Made by a program: the position numbers and the translations under genes | Notes under the pieces: model-generated | What the model was told of the DNA's origin: nothing | Databases searched by the model: none | Seen by the model: the letters and a program-made list of their open reading frames with translations, nothing else | Shown: positions 36,758 to 48,305 of the stretch, piece after piece | Layout of the letters: each line of letters starts with the position of its first letter | Position numbering within the stretch: the first letter of the stretch is position 1 | NCBI GenBank assembly: GCA_002102555.1 | Contig: MCFL01000017.1 | Coordinates: 310,001-374,000, forward strand | Length of the DNA: 64,000 bases | From: Catenaria anguillulae PL171 | Lineage: Eukaryota; Blastocladiomycota; Blastocladiomycetes; Blastocladiales; Catenariaceae | Direction: 5' to 3'

Positions 36758-37066
36758 TCAGCTCCAACTCCACAAGCGCGAATTCTTCCTTCTACACAAC
36801 ACTTCTTTATCTCCCGACCGATCTCTCAGCACATGCGGCACGGCCTTTGTGACGGTTCCGGACGGCCGCCCGGCGGCGTGCCACTGAAATCGGGCTCTGT
36901 ACGGTGGAGTGTCAGCAGCTGTGTGTGGGTCTGTTGTACTTGAGGTAGAAGATGTGTGCGCACCAAGGACTTGATTGCGGATCGTGGGAGCCGGAACTGG
37001 GTTGCACATGGTCGTGGAGGCAAGCACGGCGACAAGAACGAGGATGCAAAGGGCAAAGGTGCGCAT
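36758..37066 (-). CDS. Small putative secreted protein
   Basis: A 102-residue frame starting MRTFALCILVLVAVLAST, a clear signal peptide with likely cleavage after the Cys-containing TTMC or a few residues on. The mature part is about 80 residues, Ser/Thr/Arg-rich, with one further Cys and no recognised domain. A plus-strand frame overlaps but has no signal and no start context. It might extend by splicing; the C-terminus (RLWSWS) is unusual. Called mainly on the signal peptide. Confidence 0.5.
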   Translation of the reverse strand: MRTFALCILVLVAVLASTTMCNPVPAPTIRNQVLGAHTSSTSSTTDPHTAADTPPYRARFQWHAAGRPSGTVTKAVPHVLRDRSGDKEVLCRRKNSRLWSWS

Positions 37067-37604
37067 GATGACGACGTTGGTTGATGAAGGAGCGAGACGA
37101 TCTTAGCCAACCAGCACGAGAGCCAGAGAAAATGGACCGAAGGGACAGCCATGCACTTTATACGGTAGGCGGCCAGCGTGGGACGAAGGACGGCCAACAC
37201 AACACAGCCGTGCGACCCGAGGACCCACGCGGGCCGCCAGCGGTGGGTTTTCGTCAGATTGTTTGCCTGCAGCACAAGGATGAACGATCATGTATTGATC
37301 TTCAAGTTGCCCACGGCCGCCACCGTAACCGCGGGCGGTGAGACAAGCGATGCGTCTGCATGTGACCTGAGAGGGTGTGGCAATAATTCTGCCACATTAT
37401 CAGACGGCATTTGGGTGTAAGCGCTTGTGGCGATGACATAAAGAAAGACAGGATGTGAGGAGGAAGAGTGAGTCGGGTCTCAGGCGAAAAAAAGGCAATG
37501 CGTGTGTACTTTCTACATTTCGTTACAATTGAGAAGCATATGGAGAGTAGTCGAAACTAAACAAGGAGAAGAGGGGGAATTCATGAATGCAACAAAGCCA
37601 ACGG
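37067..37604. other. Intergenic region
   Basis: Promoter side of the small secreted protein and 3' side of the next minus-strand gene. I see no gene here. Confidence 0.5.
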
Positions 37605-38366
37605 TTACTCCTCATCAACCATGCGTCCAGTGTCGACGTGGTTGTCCTCGACCTGGACGAGCGACATGTCGGTGAACTTTGACGTGCCCGACGGATCGAT
37701 AATGACCAAATCCCACGGGTAATCCACATCCCTGAGCGCCGCCAAGCCTTCAATCACGGCGACCGTCTTGTCGGTATCAGCATCTGAGAAGCCGACGTTG
37801 CTTTGGACGTGCATGCCCAAATCGAGGGCCGCCTGCGACAAAAAGTTCCACACGGTGTCGACGCGCTTGCGGCCATCGGCGGAAAACTCGAGGCCGAGAG
37901 CGGGCACCTCGAGCCGAGCGTGTGCCGACTTGAGCAGCACGTTCCAGAGCTGCGGGCGCTGGTTGATGTGGTATGTCATCTTCTTGGGTACCCAGTGTGC
38001 TTGATCGGGCTCGGGGATGACGCGGAAGTAGAGGGCGAGTTGGCCACTGGCAGTAGCAGCAGCAGCAGCATCGGTAGCAGGGTCCGAGCCTTCAGGAGCA
38101 GGAAGGGGCCGCATCTCAGTCTCGATAGTGGGCAGCATCTTGAGAAAGTCGTGCCAGTCCCGCTGGAGGGCATCCTCGAGCTCGGCAATGTCCTCGTAGC
38201 CGAGCTGTGCGCAGAGGAAGGTGGCAATCGGGTCTGCCTGGAGCCAGTCCGAGTGCGACATGGTGTAGATGTGTTCGAGCTCGTCAATGATGCGCTGGAT
38301 CTCCTGGTTGTTGTCCCACAGGCCGTCGGCCTTGGCGGCGTTGAGGTTGTGTGTGACTTGGCCCAT
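37605..38366 (-). CDS. Conserved-looking hypothetical protein, 253 residues
   Basis: A single intronless frame starting MGQVTHNLNAAKADGLW. The first ~95 residues are helical and acidic (LGYEDIAELEDALQRDWHDFL). A low-complexity Ala/Thr stretch lies near residues 105-118. The second half looks like an alpha/beta fold, with strands around LALYFRVIPEP, RLEVPALGLEF and WDLVIIDPSGTSKF; the last resembles strand-loop segments seen in several nucleotide-binding folds, but no catalytic motif is visible. No signal peptide or membrane helix, so cytosolic or nuclear. I do not recognise the family and assign no function. Confidence 0.72.
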   Translation of the reverse strand: MGQVTHNLNAAKADGLWDNNQEIQRIIDELEHIYTMSHSDWLQADPIATFLCAQLGYEDIAELEDALQRDWHDFLKMLPTIETEMRPLPAPEGSDPATDAAAAATASGQLALYFRVIPEPDQAHWVPKKMTYHINQRPQLWNVLLKSAHARLEVPALGLEFSADGRKRVDTVWNFLSQAALDLGMHVQSNVGFSDADTDKTVAVIEGLAALRDVDYPWDLVIIDPSGTSKFTDMSLVQVEDNHVDTGRMVDEE

Positions 38367-38880
38367 ATCTGCTTGGTCTTCTTTTGTTGTTCCTTACCTT
38401 ACCAATGATGATGCATTGATTGTTGATCTCAGGCTTGCGAGTTGCGAAGAGTGCTGACTGATTCGATTTGATTCTTGGCCCATGGCCAGTGGCCACCGAG
38501 AAAATGTAGAGGAAGGATGCACTCGGGCGAATCGGAGGCCCCATCCCCATCCCATCCATCGATGTTTCGAGATCGATGGAAGGTCGTGGAACCATGGAAC
38601 TCGGATTTGTCATGTCCCGATCCCGATCCCGATCCCGATCCATTTTCTTTCTGTTTGCACTTTCTTCTTGACGCGTTTCCTTCTGGATGGACGTGGACGG
38701 TAAGTATTAATATTTCATGGACTTGAAGTTGTTATTGATCCTCCTACATATAAATGCATGTAACTTATGTTGAAGTAGTATTTATCATACTCCCTGAATT
38801 GATTCTGATTCCATCTGTACTCTACTCCATTGTACTGTACTCTACTGTGTCCAACCGCCCACGATCACCCGCAGCCTGCC
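38367..38880. promoter_or_regulatory. Divergent promoter region with hexanucleotide repeat
   Basis: The conserved unknown (-) and the FYVE/RING gene (+) are transcribed away from each other from this 514-base interval. It holds four copies of CCCGAT and, just before the plus-strand start, two near-copies of TGTACTCTACT (around 38817-38850). Confidence 0.5.
38616..38639 (+). repeat. Hexanucleotide repeat CCCGAT, four copies
   Basis: Exact tandem copies in the divergent promoter interval. No coding role seen. Confidence 0.95.
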
Positions 38881-40209
38881 ATGAGCCATCCATCTGCGAC
38901 GCCCACCTCGAGCTCGGACCAATCTCCCCCACAAGCTCCGCCCGCCCATCCGCCCCAACTCCTGCGCCAGCCGCCCCTCGCCGACCCAGACCTGCGCACC
39001 ACCTGCACCCACTGCCACGAGCCCTTCAACCACGGCGTCTTCCGCTGGTGGTCGTCTACAGGTGCCTCGGCCAAGACAAACTGCGTCCACTGCGGCAGCG
39101 TCGTGTGCAAAGCCTGTGCTTCCACCAAACTGCTCGTCCCGAAATTCGGATACCTCAGCAAGCCCGAGCGCGTGTGCGACTTTTGTGTCCCGGCCGTCTC
39201 GCTCGAGGGCATGTCTGAGAGCGAGCTTGCTCAGCAGCCCGTGCACGCCCTCAAGGCCTATATCTTGGCGTATCAGCTTCCGGGCTATCCGTTTGTTGAA
39301 AAGGCCGACATGGTGCAGGCCATTGTGCGGGCAACCCGGGTCGACGTCAGTGACGAGCGCGAACGAAAGTTTCGGTTGCGGAGGCGATTGATGGGGCCAA
39401 AAGCAAAATTGGGCGACACTCCACGACCACCCCCATCCGAAGCCCAGGGGACCGAGCGGCCGTCTTGGTTTGGCGCGTCGTCTTCCAGTCACAGTCAACA
39501 ACAGCAAGCGCCAAGGCCGCAGCCCGCCGCACCCACCTCATCTTCCCGCGAATCCAGTTCTTCGGGTACCTCCAACACAAACCGCTCGCGTGCCCGTTCA
39601 CAACCCCCGCCCAACTTTCGCCAATCCCCACAGTCGCCCCCAACGACCTCGTCGTCCAACATGCCGCCGCCACCCCCGCCGTCCACCGCCCACATCACTG
39701 ACGCCGAGCTGCTCGCTGCACTTTTCGCGCAACTCAACGCCTCGGGCCGTGCCCCGCCCGCGCCCGCGCAGCCCGCCCACAAACCGCAAGTCGATCCGGA
39801 CTTGCCGTCCATCAAAATGCTCGTCGAGGCACACGCCGACCCACTGCTCATGAATGCCAAAGTGCTCAAGGGCATTCTCAAGGCCAACCATGTGGATTAC
39901 AGCCAGGTGCTGGAAAAGAGCGAGCTGGCGGCCAAAGTGTCACGCCTCATGGACGAGTACCGTCGGGTGAATTTGCCGCGCAAGGTTGGCACCGAGGATG
40001 ATGGGACGCCGACGGCTGCGGGCGACGCAGAGAGTGGAGCAAGAGCCGAGCCAGTCGAGGAGTGTAAAGTGTGCATGGACAACCCAATTGATTGTGTACT
40101 GCTCGAGTGTGGCCATGTGGGCGTGTGTGCGAACTGTGCAGAAGCCATGTTTCAGTGCCCGTTTTGTCGAGAGAGGATTGTGCGCGTGGTTAGGACCTTT
40201 CATGCGTGA
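38881..40209 (+). CDS. FYVE-SAP-SAP-RING E3 ubiquitin ligase (RNF34/rififylin type)
   Basis: An intronless 442-residue protein. A Pro-rich lead is followed by a FYVE-like zinc domain at about residues 42-102 (CTHCHEPF, CVHCGSVVCKAC, RVCDFC); the R-rich phosphoinositide pocket of classical FYVE domains is not evident, as is also true of the CARP proteins. A SAP-like helical segment (LKAYILAYQLPGYPFVEKADM) comes next, then a long Ser/Pro/Gln-rich linker, a second SAP-like segment (VLKGILKANHVDYSQVLEKS) and a C-terminal RING from C395 to C429 (CKVCMDNPIDCVLLECGHVG and CPFCRERI). This order and the RING sequence match RNF34/RFFL, membrane-associated ubiquitin ligases of endosomes. The upstream in-frame ATG at 38830 would add 17 residues; 38881 is preferred as it starts MSHPS in good context. 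Confidence 0.87.
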   Translation: MSHPSATPTSSSDQSPPQAPPAHPPQLLRQPPLADPDLRTTCTHCHEPFNHGVFRWWSSTGASAKTNCVHCGSVVCKACASTKLLVPKFGYLSKPERVCDFCVPAVSLEGMSESELAQQPVHALKAYILAYQLPGYPFVEKADMVQAIVRATRVDVSDERERKFRLRRRLMGPKAKLGDTPRPPPSEAQGTERPSWFGASSSSHSQQQQAPRPQPAAPTSSSRESSSSGTSNTNRSRARSQPPPNFRQSPQSPPTTSSSNMPPPPPPSTAHITDAELLAALFAQLNASGRAPPAPAQPAHKPQVDPDLPSIKMLVEAHADPLLMNAKVLKGILKANHVDYSQVLEKSELAAKVSRLMDEYRRVNLPRKVGTEDDGTPTAAGDAESGARAEPVEECKVCMDNPIDCVLLECGHVGVCANCAEAMFQCPFCRERIVRVVRTFHA

Positions 40210-40247
40210 GGATGCTTGTATTGCTCCGCTTGTCTTGAACAATAGAT

Positions 40248-40262
40248 TGTGTGTGTGTGTGT
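40248..40262 (+). repeat. TG dinucleotide run
   Basis: About seven TG units in the 69-base interval between two converging genes. Confidence 0.9.
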
Positions 40263-40278
40263 ACACGGGATGACGGGC

Positions 40279-43200
40279 TCACTCCTCCTTGAAGGTATCG
40301 TCACGCACCGAACCCTCCTCTCTCACTCGCTCGAGTGCTTGCTCAATCCTTCGCACCTCACCCCTCATCTCAGCCAGCTTCTTCTCATCCGTCTCCATCC
40401 ACCGATACCCCTTGGGTGCCGCCTTGCGCAACTCGACTCGCCACTCGCGACCCGGCCGCTCTTCCACACTCGCATACACTTCCCGCTCCTCAAAATACAA
40501 GTCGCCGAGCCCCCTCGCCCACTCTTTTGCCTCTCGTCTTCTCGAAAACCCGACAATGGCCAATTTTTCCTCGTTGGACCGCAGGAACCGCTCAACCATC
40601 GGGTCATTGGGCAACGACGCACTTGCAATCACCCACGGCGTGGGTCGCGGCTGGTCGGCAGGCGGAACCACGGTACCCAGGTACGACAAGCGTGATTCGA
40701 GCACAGGGACAAATCGCCGTGCGTGCACCATGGGCAAATGACCACTGGCTAGCAACGTGACAATTGCAGCCACCGTGGGTTGCAATCCGGCCGGATACTT
40801 GGCGCCCACGTGCACGCCAACGAGCTTGTCCATCATCTCGCCGTCATCACCTGCAAGCACAACGGACCAGAACGCAAGCTGATCGTGGCCGGCATACCGG
40901 TCAATATCCGCCTTGCTCGGCACCTCGGCAAACACAACGGGAACCAGCGGGACCCACCTGTTGACAGGCATCGATGCGTCCTTGTGTGTCATTTCCAAGA
41001 CCCGGATGCCAATCTCAAACCGGTTGCGGAGCAAGCACAACGCTTGCGTGATGCGCGCCGACACGTGCGTCCACACCTTCTCGCGGCGCATGCAGCGCAC
41101 AATCAGGTTGGCCAGCATGTGTCGGTTGTCGACGGTGGACGGCGACACGGGCGAGAGGAAATTGGCCGGCGCCATGCTTGCGTCCAAGATCGGCTGCCAC
41201 AAGTGCGCCGCGTCGACGAGCACCGCGCTCGAGTCATGGCGGTTGACCAGCTCGTCGACCAGCTCAACTGCATACGCGAATCGATTCATCGAAACGTCTG
41301 GCCGCGCAAGCCAGTCACACAACATGGGCATGATCACCGTCCAAACACCAGGCAAATGTGCCGCCAACTTGAAATCAGGCATACACTTGGCAACCACACT
41401 GCCGAGCTTGACCCGCGCGTGCGCCCCGCCGCCAGGCAACAATCGGTCGTCCATGCCCGCGCCGCTCATGAACAACGGGCCAAGCGCTTCCAGCGCGGCG
41501 TACGTTGATGCCAACGGATGCGCTGGCGCCGCCGCACCAATGGGACCTTGCGTCTGCGCGCCGAGCTCGCATCGCACAAGCACATCAGCCAGCTCGCCAA
41601 CAAACCCAGCGGGCACACCCACCGTTGCCGCGCGCACAGCAATCGCAAGTGTGAGTTGAAACACGAGCTGGCGCGCCGAAACCGAGTTGTAACCGGATTC
41701 ACCATACATCTTGTTTTCGGCCACGGCGGCAAGCAGCCACGACACGACGGTTGCGTGAACTGCAGTCCAAACGCGCGGAATCTTGGCGGCACGTGTGAGT
41801 ACGGCGCCCATGGATGTGAGCATGTGCGAGGGGGCGGGCAGTGAGCCAAGTGCATGGATCAGGTCGACCAGCGAGTCGATGGGCATGTTGGCGACGAGAA
41901 TGGCGTCGCACGCGAGCTTGACCCCGAGCATGAACGGTTCTTGCGCCTTGTGCATATGCGCAACCAGATGCGGTTGGATCTCGGCCCAGAGGTCTGGAGT
42001 GGCCATGGCCTGCAGGTAGGCAGGGATCATGGCGGCCGACAATGGGTCAGGCATGGTGGCGAAAAATGGGGCGATGCAGGGCACGAGCGACCGACTGACA
42101 AGAGTTCCAAGCAGCTTGGCCGAGAAATCGTCCTTGGTCGTGGGTAACAAGTGCGGATGCGAGTAAAAGTCGCACTCACTGCTTCCATGGAGGAGATCTT
42201 TGTGGAGGGGCACAGGCTGTTTGGATGAAGTTGGAAGTGACGCCAGAAGCCTGGAAAACTCGGCTGCCGTGCAAGAGCTGATGTCAATGATTTGGTCGAT
42301 TGCGCCGTTGCCAATGTAGGGAAGCAAGGCACAGGGACCGAGGGATTTGGGAACACCCACGAGCAAATCGCAGCTGTAGCAGTAGTGGGTTTGCCACCCG
42401 CGGACTGTGTTGACACGATGCAAGATGAGTCTCCAAAAAAAAACTTCAGTTGAAGATTTTGGACAAGCAGAGACATGACATACCTGAAAGGCGTTTCTTC
42501 TCAACCGACCACAAGTCCTCGTCGCTCTTGCCATCTGGGTTGATCATCGCCCCAATGTTGATATTCTCTTGCGCCGACGAGTACTGCTTGCCAGTCTCCA
42601 TGTCGATCCAGAGTGGATAGGACTGCCGGAAACGCATGAGGTCGGGACCATTGTGCACATCGCGCACCGATTGCACCAAGTACAACGTAAACGCCGACGA
42701 CTCTCCCAACATTGCATTCGCTGCACGAATCATGTTGGATCGAGCAAAGTCTTGACCCATGAGTGCCTTGATGCGCTGGCGGCCAAGAGTCGTTGGCTCG
42801 TGCTTTTGTGAGAGGGTAAAGAAAAATGACCGGTGTTCCTTGCCAAGTGTGGATAGATGATTTCCAAGCTGGCGTAGAGTTGGGAGCGATTCGAGGAGGT
42901 CGATTTGCTTGTGGCCCTCGGGCCAGCAAATGGAGTAGACGAGAGCGATGCGGTAGCCCGAAGTAATCGGCTTGAAGGCATGCTCGGCATTGTCATAGAA
43001 CAAGGCGTACTGAGGCGAGAATGGGCTGGTTCCGTCTGCGGCGCCGAAATCGAACGTGACGGCGGTTCCATCGGGTTCAGAAACGACAAGGTCACCGCCC
43101 TCGTGGGCCGATGGGAGCTGAATGAAGAGCGTTGCAAACTTGCGACTCTTGACTGCCACATCCTCACCGCAAGAAATGATGGAACCAGGCCCGCAGACCA

Positions 43201-43612
43201 ATAACCTGGCCAGGTTCGCACTGAGTGGCACATGCCGACAGCCCAACCGATCCGCCACCGTTGCCACGAGCTGCGCCAGGCCAGTCTCCCACGCCTTGTT
43301 GGTAATCGTGACTTGCGTAGCATCAAGCTGCCACGTCACACAGAGCTCCTCAGGGTCTGCCGCAGTTGCGTTGATTTCAAGAGAGCGTGCGATGAGCCTT
43401 TCGGTCTGCGCCGGATCCACAAGCGGCACCGTCAGCGGGCCATAACCATTGACGTCTAATCCCGGAATGCTGGGCAAGGTGGTGGCGGCACCGCCAAAGG
43501 TATACTCGCCCGCAAATTGGACTGGGACCTTGAGCAACTCGCTGATTTCCTTGGCGGGTGACTCAGATGGCATGCCCGCGTGGCCCGAGGGATTGTTGAG
43601 GTGGTACGACAT
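40279..43612 (-). CDS. 2OG-Fe(II) oxygenase-like protein with long helical C-terminus
   Basis: Exons 43612-42484 and 42443-40279 give 1097 residues. Residues about 85-230 match the fungal 2-oxoglutarate/Fe(II) dioxygenase type: ATLFIQLPSAHEGGDLVV gives a candidate iron-binding His170 with a nearby acid (Glu171 or Asp174), FYDNAEHAFKPITSGYR gives His211 and the 2OG-binding Arg221. Substrate is unknown; relatives of this group are prolyl-hydroxylase-like. The C-terminal ~700 residues are mostly helical, HEAT-like in feel, with no motif I can name, and end with a charged coiled region. The 40-base intron is short; its acceptor CTGAAG is followed at once by nine T, which code for VFFW, so the exon start is sensitive to length errors. 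An in-frame upstream ATG exists at 43699; the one at 43612 begins the conserved-looking part. Confidence 0.75.
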
Positions 43613-44407
43613 GCTCGTTACTGGTGCTAGCGATGTTGTATTGCTCTGGGTCTGCGTCTGCGTAAGTATGATATGCACAAATGTGCACAATGCGTTTAAC
43701 ATGACGATTTTGCCAAACGAATCATGTGTCCTGTCTCGCATGTTAGCTTGACTCACACACGCTTTTGTCTCAGCTCACGTGCCCGCTGTTGCATGTCAAT
43801 CAGGCTCCTCTGTCATGAGCTCGGCCGATATGCTCGTCCGTCTGTTCGCCTGCAAAATGTCCTGGCCCATGGAATCGCCATGTACGTAGCGTCTATTCAC
43901 ACGGCCGACCGGTCAACGCATTCGTCAACTTTGGCCATTTTCTCAACGAGTCAACCATAAGGCTTTCGAGCGTTTGCGTCGGTTTGGTTTGTTTCCGATT
44001 TTTATTGTGCAAAACTGGTCTGATTGAATCCATGTCACCACTATCAATTAATTGACGAAACTACACTTCAAGAATCATATTGCAAACTGTCAGAGGTGTA
44101 GCGTTTGCGTATGAGGAGAAAATAATTCCGAAAGGCCGCGAAAACAGCTTGGACTTTTTCGTCCATTCACCTCTTTGAAAGGGACAATCAAGTGTTCGCA
44201 GGTCCACGAGACTCTTGCCGCCAGCCTTCATCCTGTTGACGTGACAGATTTATCTGTGTTTGTGTACACATGAAACCTTACCCCCCTCGCAAGCCTGGCT
44301 CAAGGGGTGCTCGAGACATTTTGCAATGTAAACACATGAAAACATAGATACCAAGACATGCCGAGACGGCCCACCAAAGAATAGCCGCATTATCAACCTC
44401 CATTAAG
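43613..44407. promoter_or_regulatory. Divergent promoter region
   Basis: About 0.8 kb between the oxygenase-like gene (-) and the MHD2-like gene (+), which point away from each other. AT-richer than the genes. No further gene seen. Confidence 0.5.
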
Positions 44408-47400
44408 ATGCCGGTCCCATCGTCAAACTCGTTCGCATCAACCATCAACTCCTACACGGCTCGAGTGGGATCGAGGAGGTCATCGAGCAGCAAAAGGTAC
44501 TGCATGTTTCAAATTCCACCCAGTATTCCAGCGCGTCGCTACTGACAGTACTGAATGAATCCCATGCCGCAGTTCTGCAAGCTCTGATGGCGGCGTTCAA
44601 GAAAAGATTCATCAAGGTGAGGTAGAACGCGCACAATTGCTCGAGTACATTTTGTCGACTGCTCTCGAGCAAGGTAAGGTCAAGCTGCCAACGGGTGGCT
44701 CAATCGAAAAGTGCGTGTCTGCCAGGATTACACTCGAGGTTCTCGACTCGGTCACCACAGTGATTGAGCACTGACCATATCAGCGCGTTACAGTTTGGAT
44801 TGGGCACGAATCAGCGTCAGTTACGTTCTTGATTGCTTGCGAACGAGCCGACCCGTAGTTATTCCGCTTGCGTGGACTGTGCAGCAGCGCAACGAACCGA
44901 CAGCAGCGGCAACAACAACCACCGCGGCAGTCTCGACACCGCTGGGCACGCCGCAAAAGGAACATCAACAGTTTGAGCTTGACATTCCACGCAGCTTCAG
45001 CAGCAGTTCTCAAGCAAGCCCCCCGGGTGAAATCCCTTATGATCGAAAGCTGAGCGTGTCGACATTGAACAGCACGATATCGAGTTCGACACCGGGAATC
45101 GGCGGGACAGGCCGACGGCCGCTCCCGACCTTGCCATCAGCCGGGAGCACTGTCGCGCTTGTCGGATCTGGACCGCCACCATTGCCACAGCGTAAGGATA
45201 TCACCGAAATCTCGTCTGTCTTGTCGGTCACCACCACTGCCCTGGTCTCGCAAACGGCCCCGACCGTTGACCTGCCATCCGTCATCGCCTCGCCAGTGGA
45301 CTCGCCGACCGTATCGCCGTTCAACCTTCCAATCGGTTCATTTGATGAGCCACCAGGATTTGCATATCCTGTCCACTGGGAGCATGGGAATCGCCTCCTG
45401 ATCGAGAGTGATTTGAACGACTGGCGCAATCACGGAACACCGCTTCCATCGCCGTACTCCCCAGACTTTGGTGCTACTGTCCATGAGCTCGCTGTCTTTG
45501 TGACATGCAGTGCCCCTCCTCCCGTCCAAACAACGCTTTCCGAGGTGGTGCGTCCAGACTTGGGGATTTCCGTTCGGCGTCATTCAATGCTTGTTTCTGC
45601 CATGACATCCTTTCTCAGTTCATCCGGAGAGTCCAGTGAAACAATTCACACATTTCGACTCGCTCTACTCGAGCTCGGCCCTGAGAAACTCGGTGTCTCC
45701 GAGCCTGACCACGCATCGTGGATAGCTCGCCAACAAATCGCGCTTCTCACATCTGTGCAATGGGCCTTGCCCTCCTCATCGACTCCGCCAAACGACTGGC
45801 CCACGTTTTGTTCCGTAGTTCACTCTCATAACTGGGACGCCGCTCGCGCTTGTCTCACCCAACTCGCCCCACTTCTTTCCCAAAACACGCCCTTTTTCTC
45901 GCTGTGCTTTTCGCGCCTCGTGTCCGCCGCACTCGATCCAAACGATTCTCAGCCCGACTCGTGCATGCCCGAAACGCTCACGCGCGCCCTGAAGTGGATT
46001 GGCCGCGAGCTGAGCGGCGGCAACCCAAGCAATTGGGACCTGGCGATTGCCCGTGCCATGTACGGATGGGCATACTTGGCACAGGGCAAGTCGGATCATT
46101 TGCCTTGCATTTTACGCCGTATCGAGCGCGCGCGGAGGTGTGCGCCGGGGTCGCCAGTTGCGCTGGGTCGGACAAGTCCGTTGCCCTTGTCTGCAGGGGG
46201 AAGTAGTGGTGGTGGAGGTGGGCAGGCGCCTGGGTTTCCAACAAATGCACCATTGGGTCCTGCGGACGACCCGACGACGTGTTGGATGTGGACAGAGTTT
46301 CGGGCACGGTTGCAGGCCGAGCTGCAGACGATTCACACGTGGCCGGCGGATCGAGTGCTGGCGGATGCGGGATATGTTGCCATGGCAGTTGAGGCGTGCA
46401 CACGTGCATTGGAAGGGGAGGCCATGTCTGCCGAGCGCGCGAGTGCAGTGGTGTGCGCCAGTGTGCTCGTGTCCAAGCAAAAGAAACTGGCGAGAATGGC
46501 CAGGGAGCTGTTGCATGCAACAGCGACCACAACGCCGCCGAACGCTGGTGAACAAGCCCTGCAAACCCAAGGATCAGGAAGCCCATCATTGAGACCAGTG
46601 TCCGCTTACGGGTCGCTTGCCGGACCGCCGCCGTCGGAGGTGACATTGGAGAGGTTGTGTGCATATGTACCCGTGTGGACGAGCCAAGTGACGGTGGATT
46701 CAACCGTGATTCGCCCGGCTTTGGGAACCGTCATGTCTGGACCCCATGCATGGACGGCCCTTGTGCAGCCGGCAGTCGATGTGCTTGTCAAGCTTCTCGA
46801 CGACGTGATTGTCAAGGGCCGACAGACCATGGTGGGCGGAGTCGTGGAGCTGATGGGGCATCTTGGTACTTCAAGGGTCCCCTTCCTGACGCCAGCAACC
46901 ACGCAGGAACTCTGACGCATGCTGAAATCGTCCGTTTCTAAACAGTTGAAGCAGAGGCAGCCGTCAACGCCGCTGGCAACTCAATGGCTCACGGCGAAAA
47001 GGTGCGTTTTCGATTCTTTATAGCTGTCTCACAAGGACCGTCCCTGATCCGTCTATCTTTCTTGCCTTGACGCAGGTTTCTTTCAACCTGCCAACGCTAT
47101 TCCGGCCCCTCGCTCAATCGTGGCTGTCATCTCAACTCCCAACCTTCACGGGCATCATTCACCGGTCCGTTGCCAGCGACTCGCTTGCCGACCCCGCATC
47201 GGAAAATGTCCAGCACAGCGAGTCGGTGCTGGCCGTGCTGAAATGTGCTCACTCCATTGCCAAATCTGTCCTCGACATGCCCATCAAGATCCCGCTGCTC
47301 GTTCCAGAACTGATTCAAACGCTGCATGCTGGCCTACATCTGTATGCATACCTCATCAGCTACCCAGTCATTGCCTCTTCTGGCTCGTCTTCGTCGTCGT

Positions 47401-48305
47401 CGGCTGGATCGGTCAGTGTCGCCACAATTGTGATTCGCATCAACAACCTCATGCAAATCCAACGCGAATGGACGAGCATGCGACAGAGCATTGTCGACCG
47501 CTCGCTCGCCTTTTGCCCTAAACTATCGTACCTCAACCTGGGCACACGCCGCATCGACGCGCTTTGGCTCTCGCGGCTATGCAAGGCCCTGGCCCGGCAC
47601 GTCATTGTGGCCGAACTTCCCTGGGGCGCGGCGTACCTGCCCGTGGCGCGCGCTTGCCCGCTCACGTCGGGCGTGATTCCGGGGCTTGAGGCGGCGCTCG
47701 ATGCCCTGAACGACCTTGTCGACAAGCAAGCACACTCGGCCATGTTCTCTGCGCTGTGCCGGGCAACGCTGGCCGCGTGGTTTTCAACGCTGTGGTCGCC
47801 GCCGCGCGTGTATCTCGACACGGATTATGACCTGATTCTCGAGGCCGACTTGAATGCACTCACGGCTACGCTGACAAAGTATTCGGCGCATATTCTCAGC
47901 ACCAGTGTTGGGAGAGAGGCCATGGCCAAGTTGGACAAGACGCAGAGGGAAATGAATGCGCTCATGCCGTTGCCGTCGCGCACACTCGTGGAATGGATAG
48001 AGGATCCGCGCCCGAGGGACGAAGAGGATTTGGCGCACAGGTCCAAAGTCGCTCGGGTGCTCGTGTTTCGCGCGGATAGTGTGGCGAGGGCCGCAGTGAA
48101 AAAGTATCGGTTGGAAAGTGAGGTGTACAAAGGGATGGGGATTGGCAAGTACGCGGGCAAGGAGGTAAAGAGAGATAGGAAGGTGAGTGGAGGTGGAAAG
48201 ACAGCAAAGACGGCTGGTGTTGCCACAAGTGGGTCCGGGGTCGAAGGACAGCCTGCGGTGGTGGTTGAGCAGGGAATGAGGTCGTCTGGGTCGACACATG
48301 TGTAA
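44408..48305 (+). CDS. Large helical protein, possible Munc13/MHD2-like C-terminus
   Basis: Five exons keep frame: 44408-44496, 44573-44710, 44794-46865, 46946-47001, 47076-48305; 1194 residues. The first exons give a Ser-rich lead and the helix VERAQLLEYILSTALEQGKV, then DWARISVSYVLDCL. A low-complexity Ser/Thr/Pro region with PPPLPQR (SH3-binding type) follows, then long helical stretches to the end. Near residues 960-1070 a segment with LEAALDALNDLVDK, LAAWFSTLW and TDYDLILEADLNALTATL resembles the MHD2 region of Munc13-like and plant DUF810 proteins, which act in vesicle tethering and exocytosis. No C2 domain is seen. The family call is tentative: it rests on pattern and helical spacing, not on a full alignment. 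Upstream exons were chosen because all three frames are closed near 44761-44774, forcing an intron there. Confidence 0.65.

Noticed and set aside
44408-44660. An alternative continuous frame through 44402-44632 (…EEVIEQQKVLHV…) as coding
   Set aside because: It would need a frame change before the VERAQLLEYIL segment. Splicing 44497-44572 as an intron joins both sides in frame from an ATG, so I prefer that model, though the other is not excluded.
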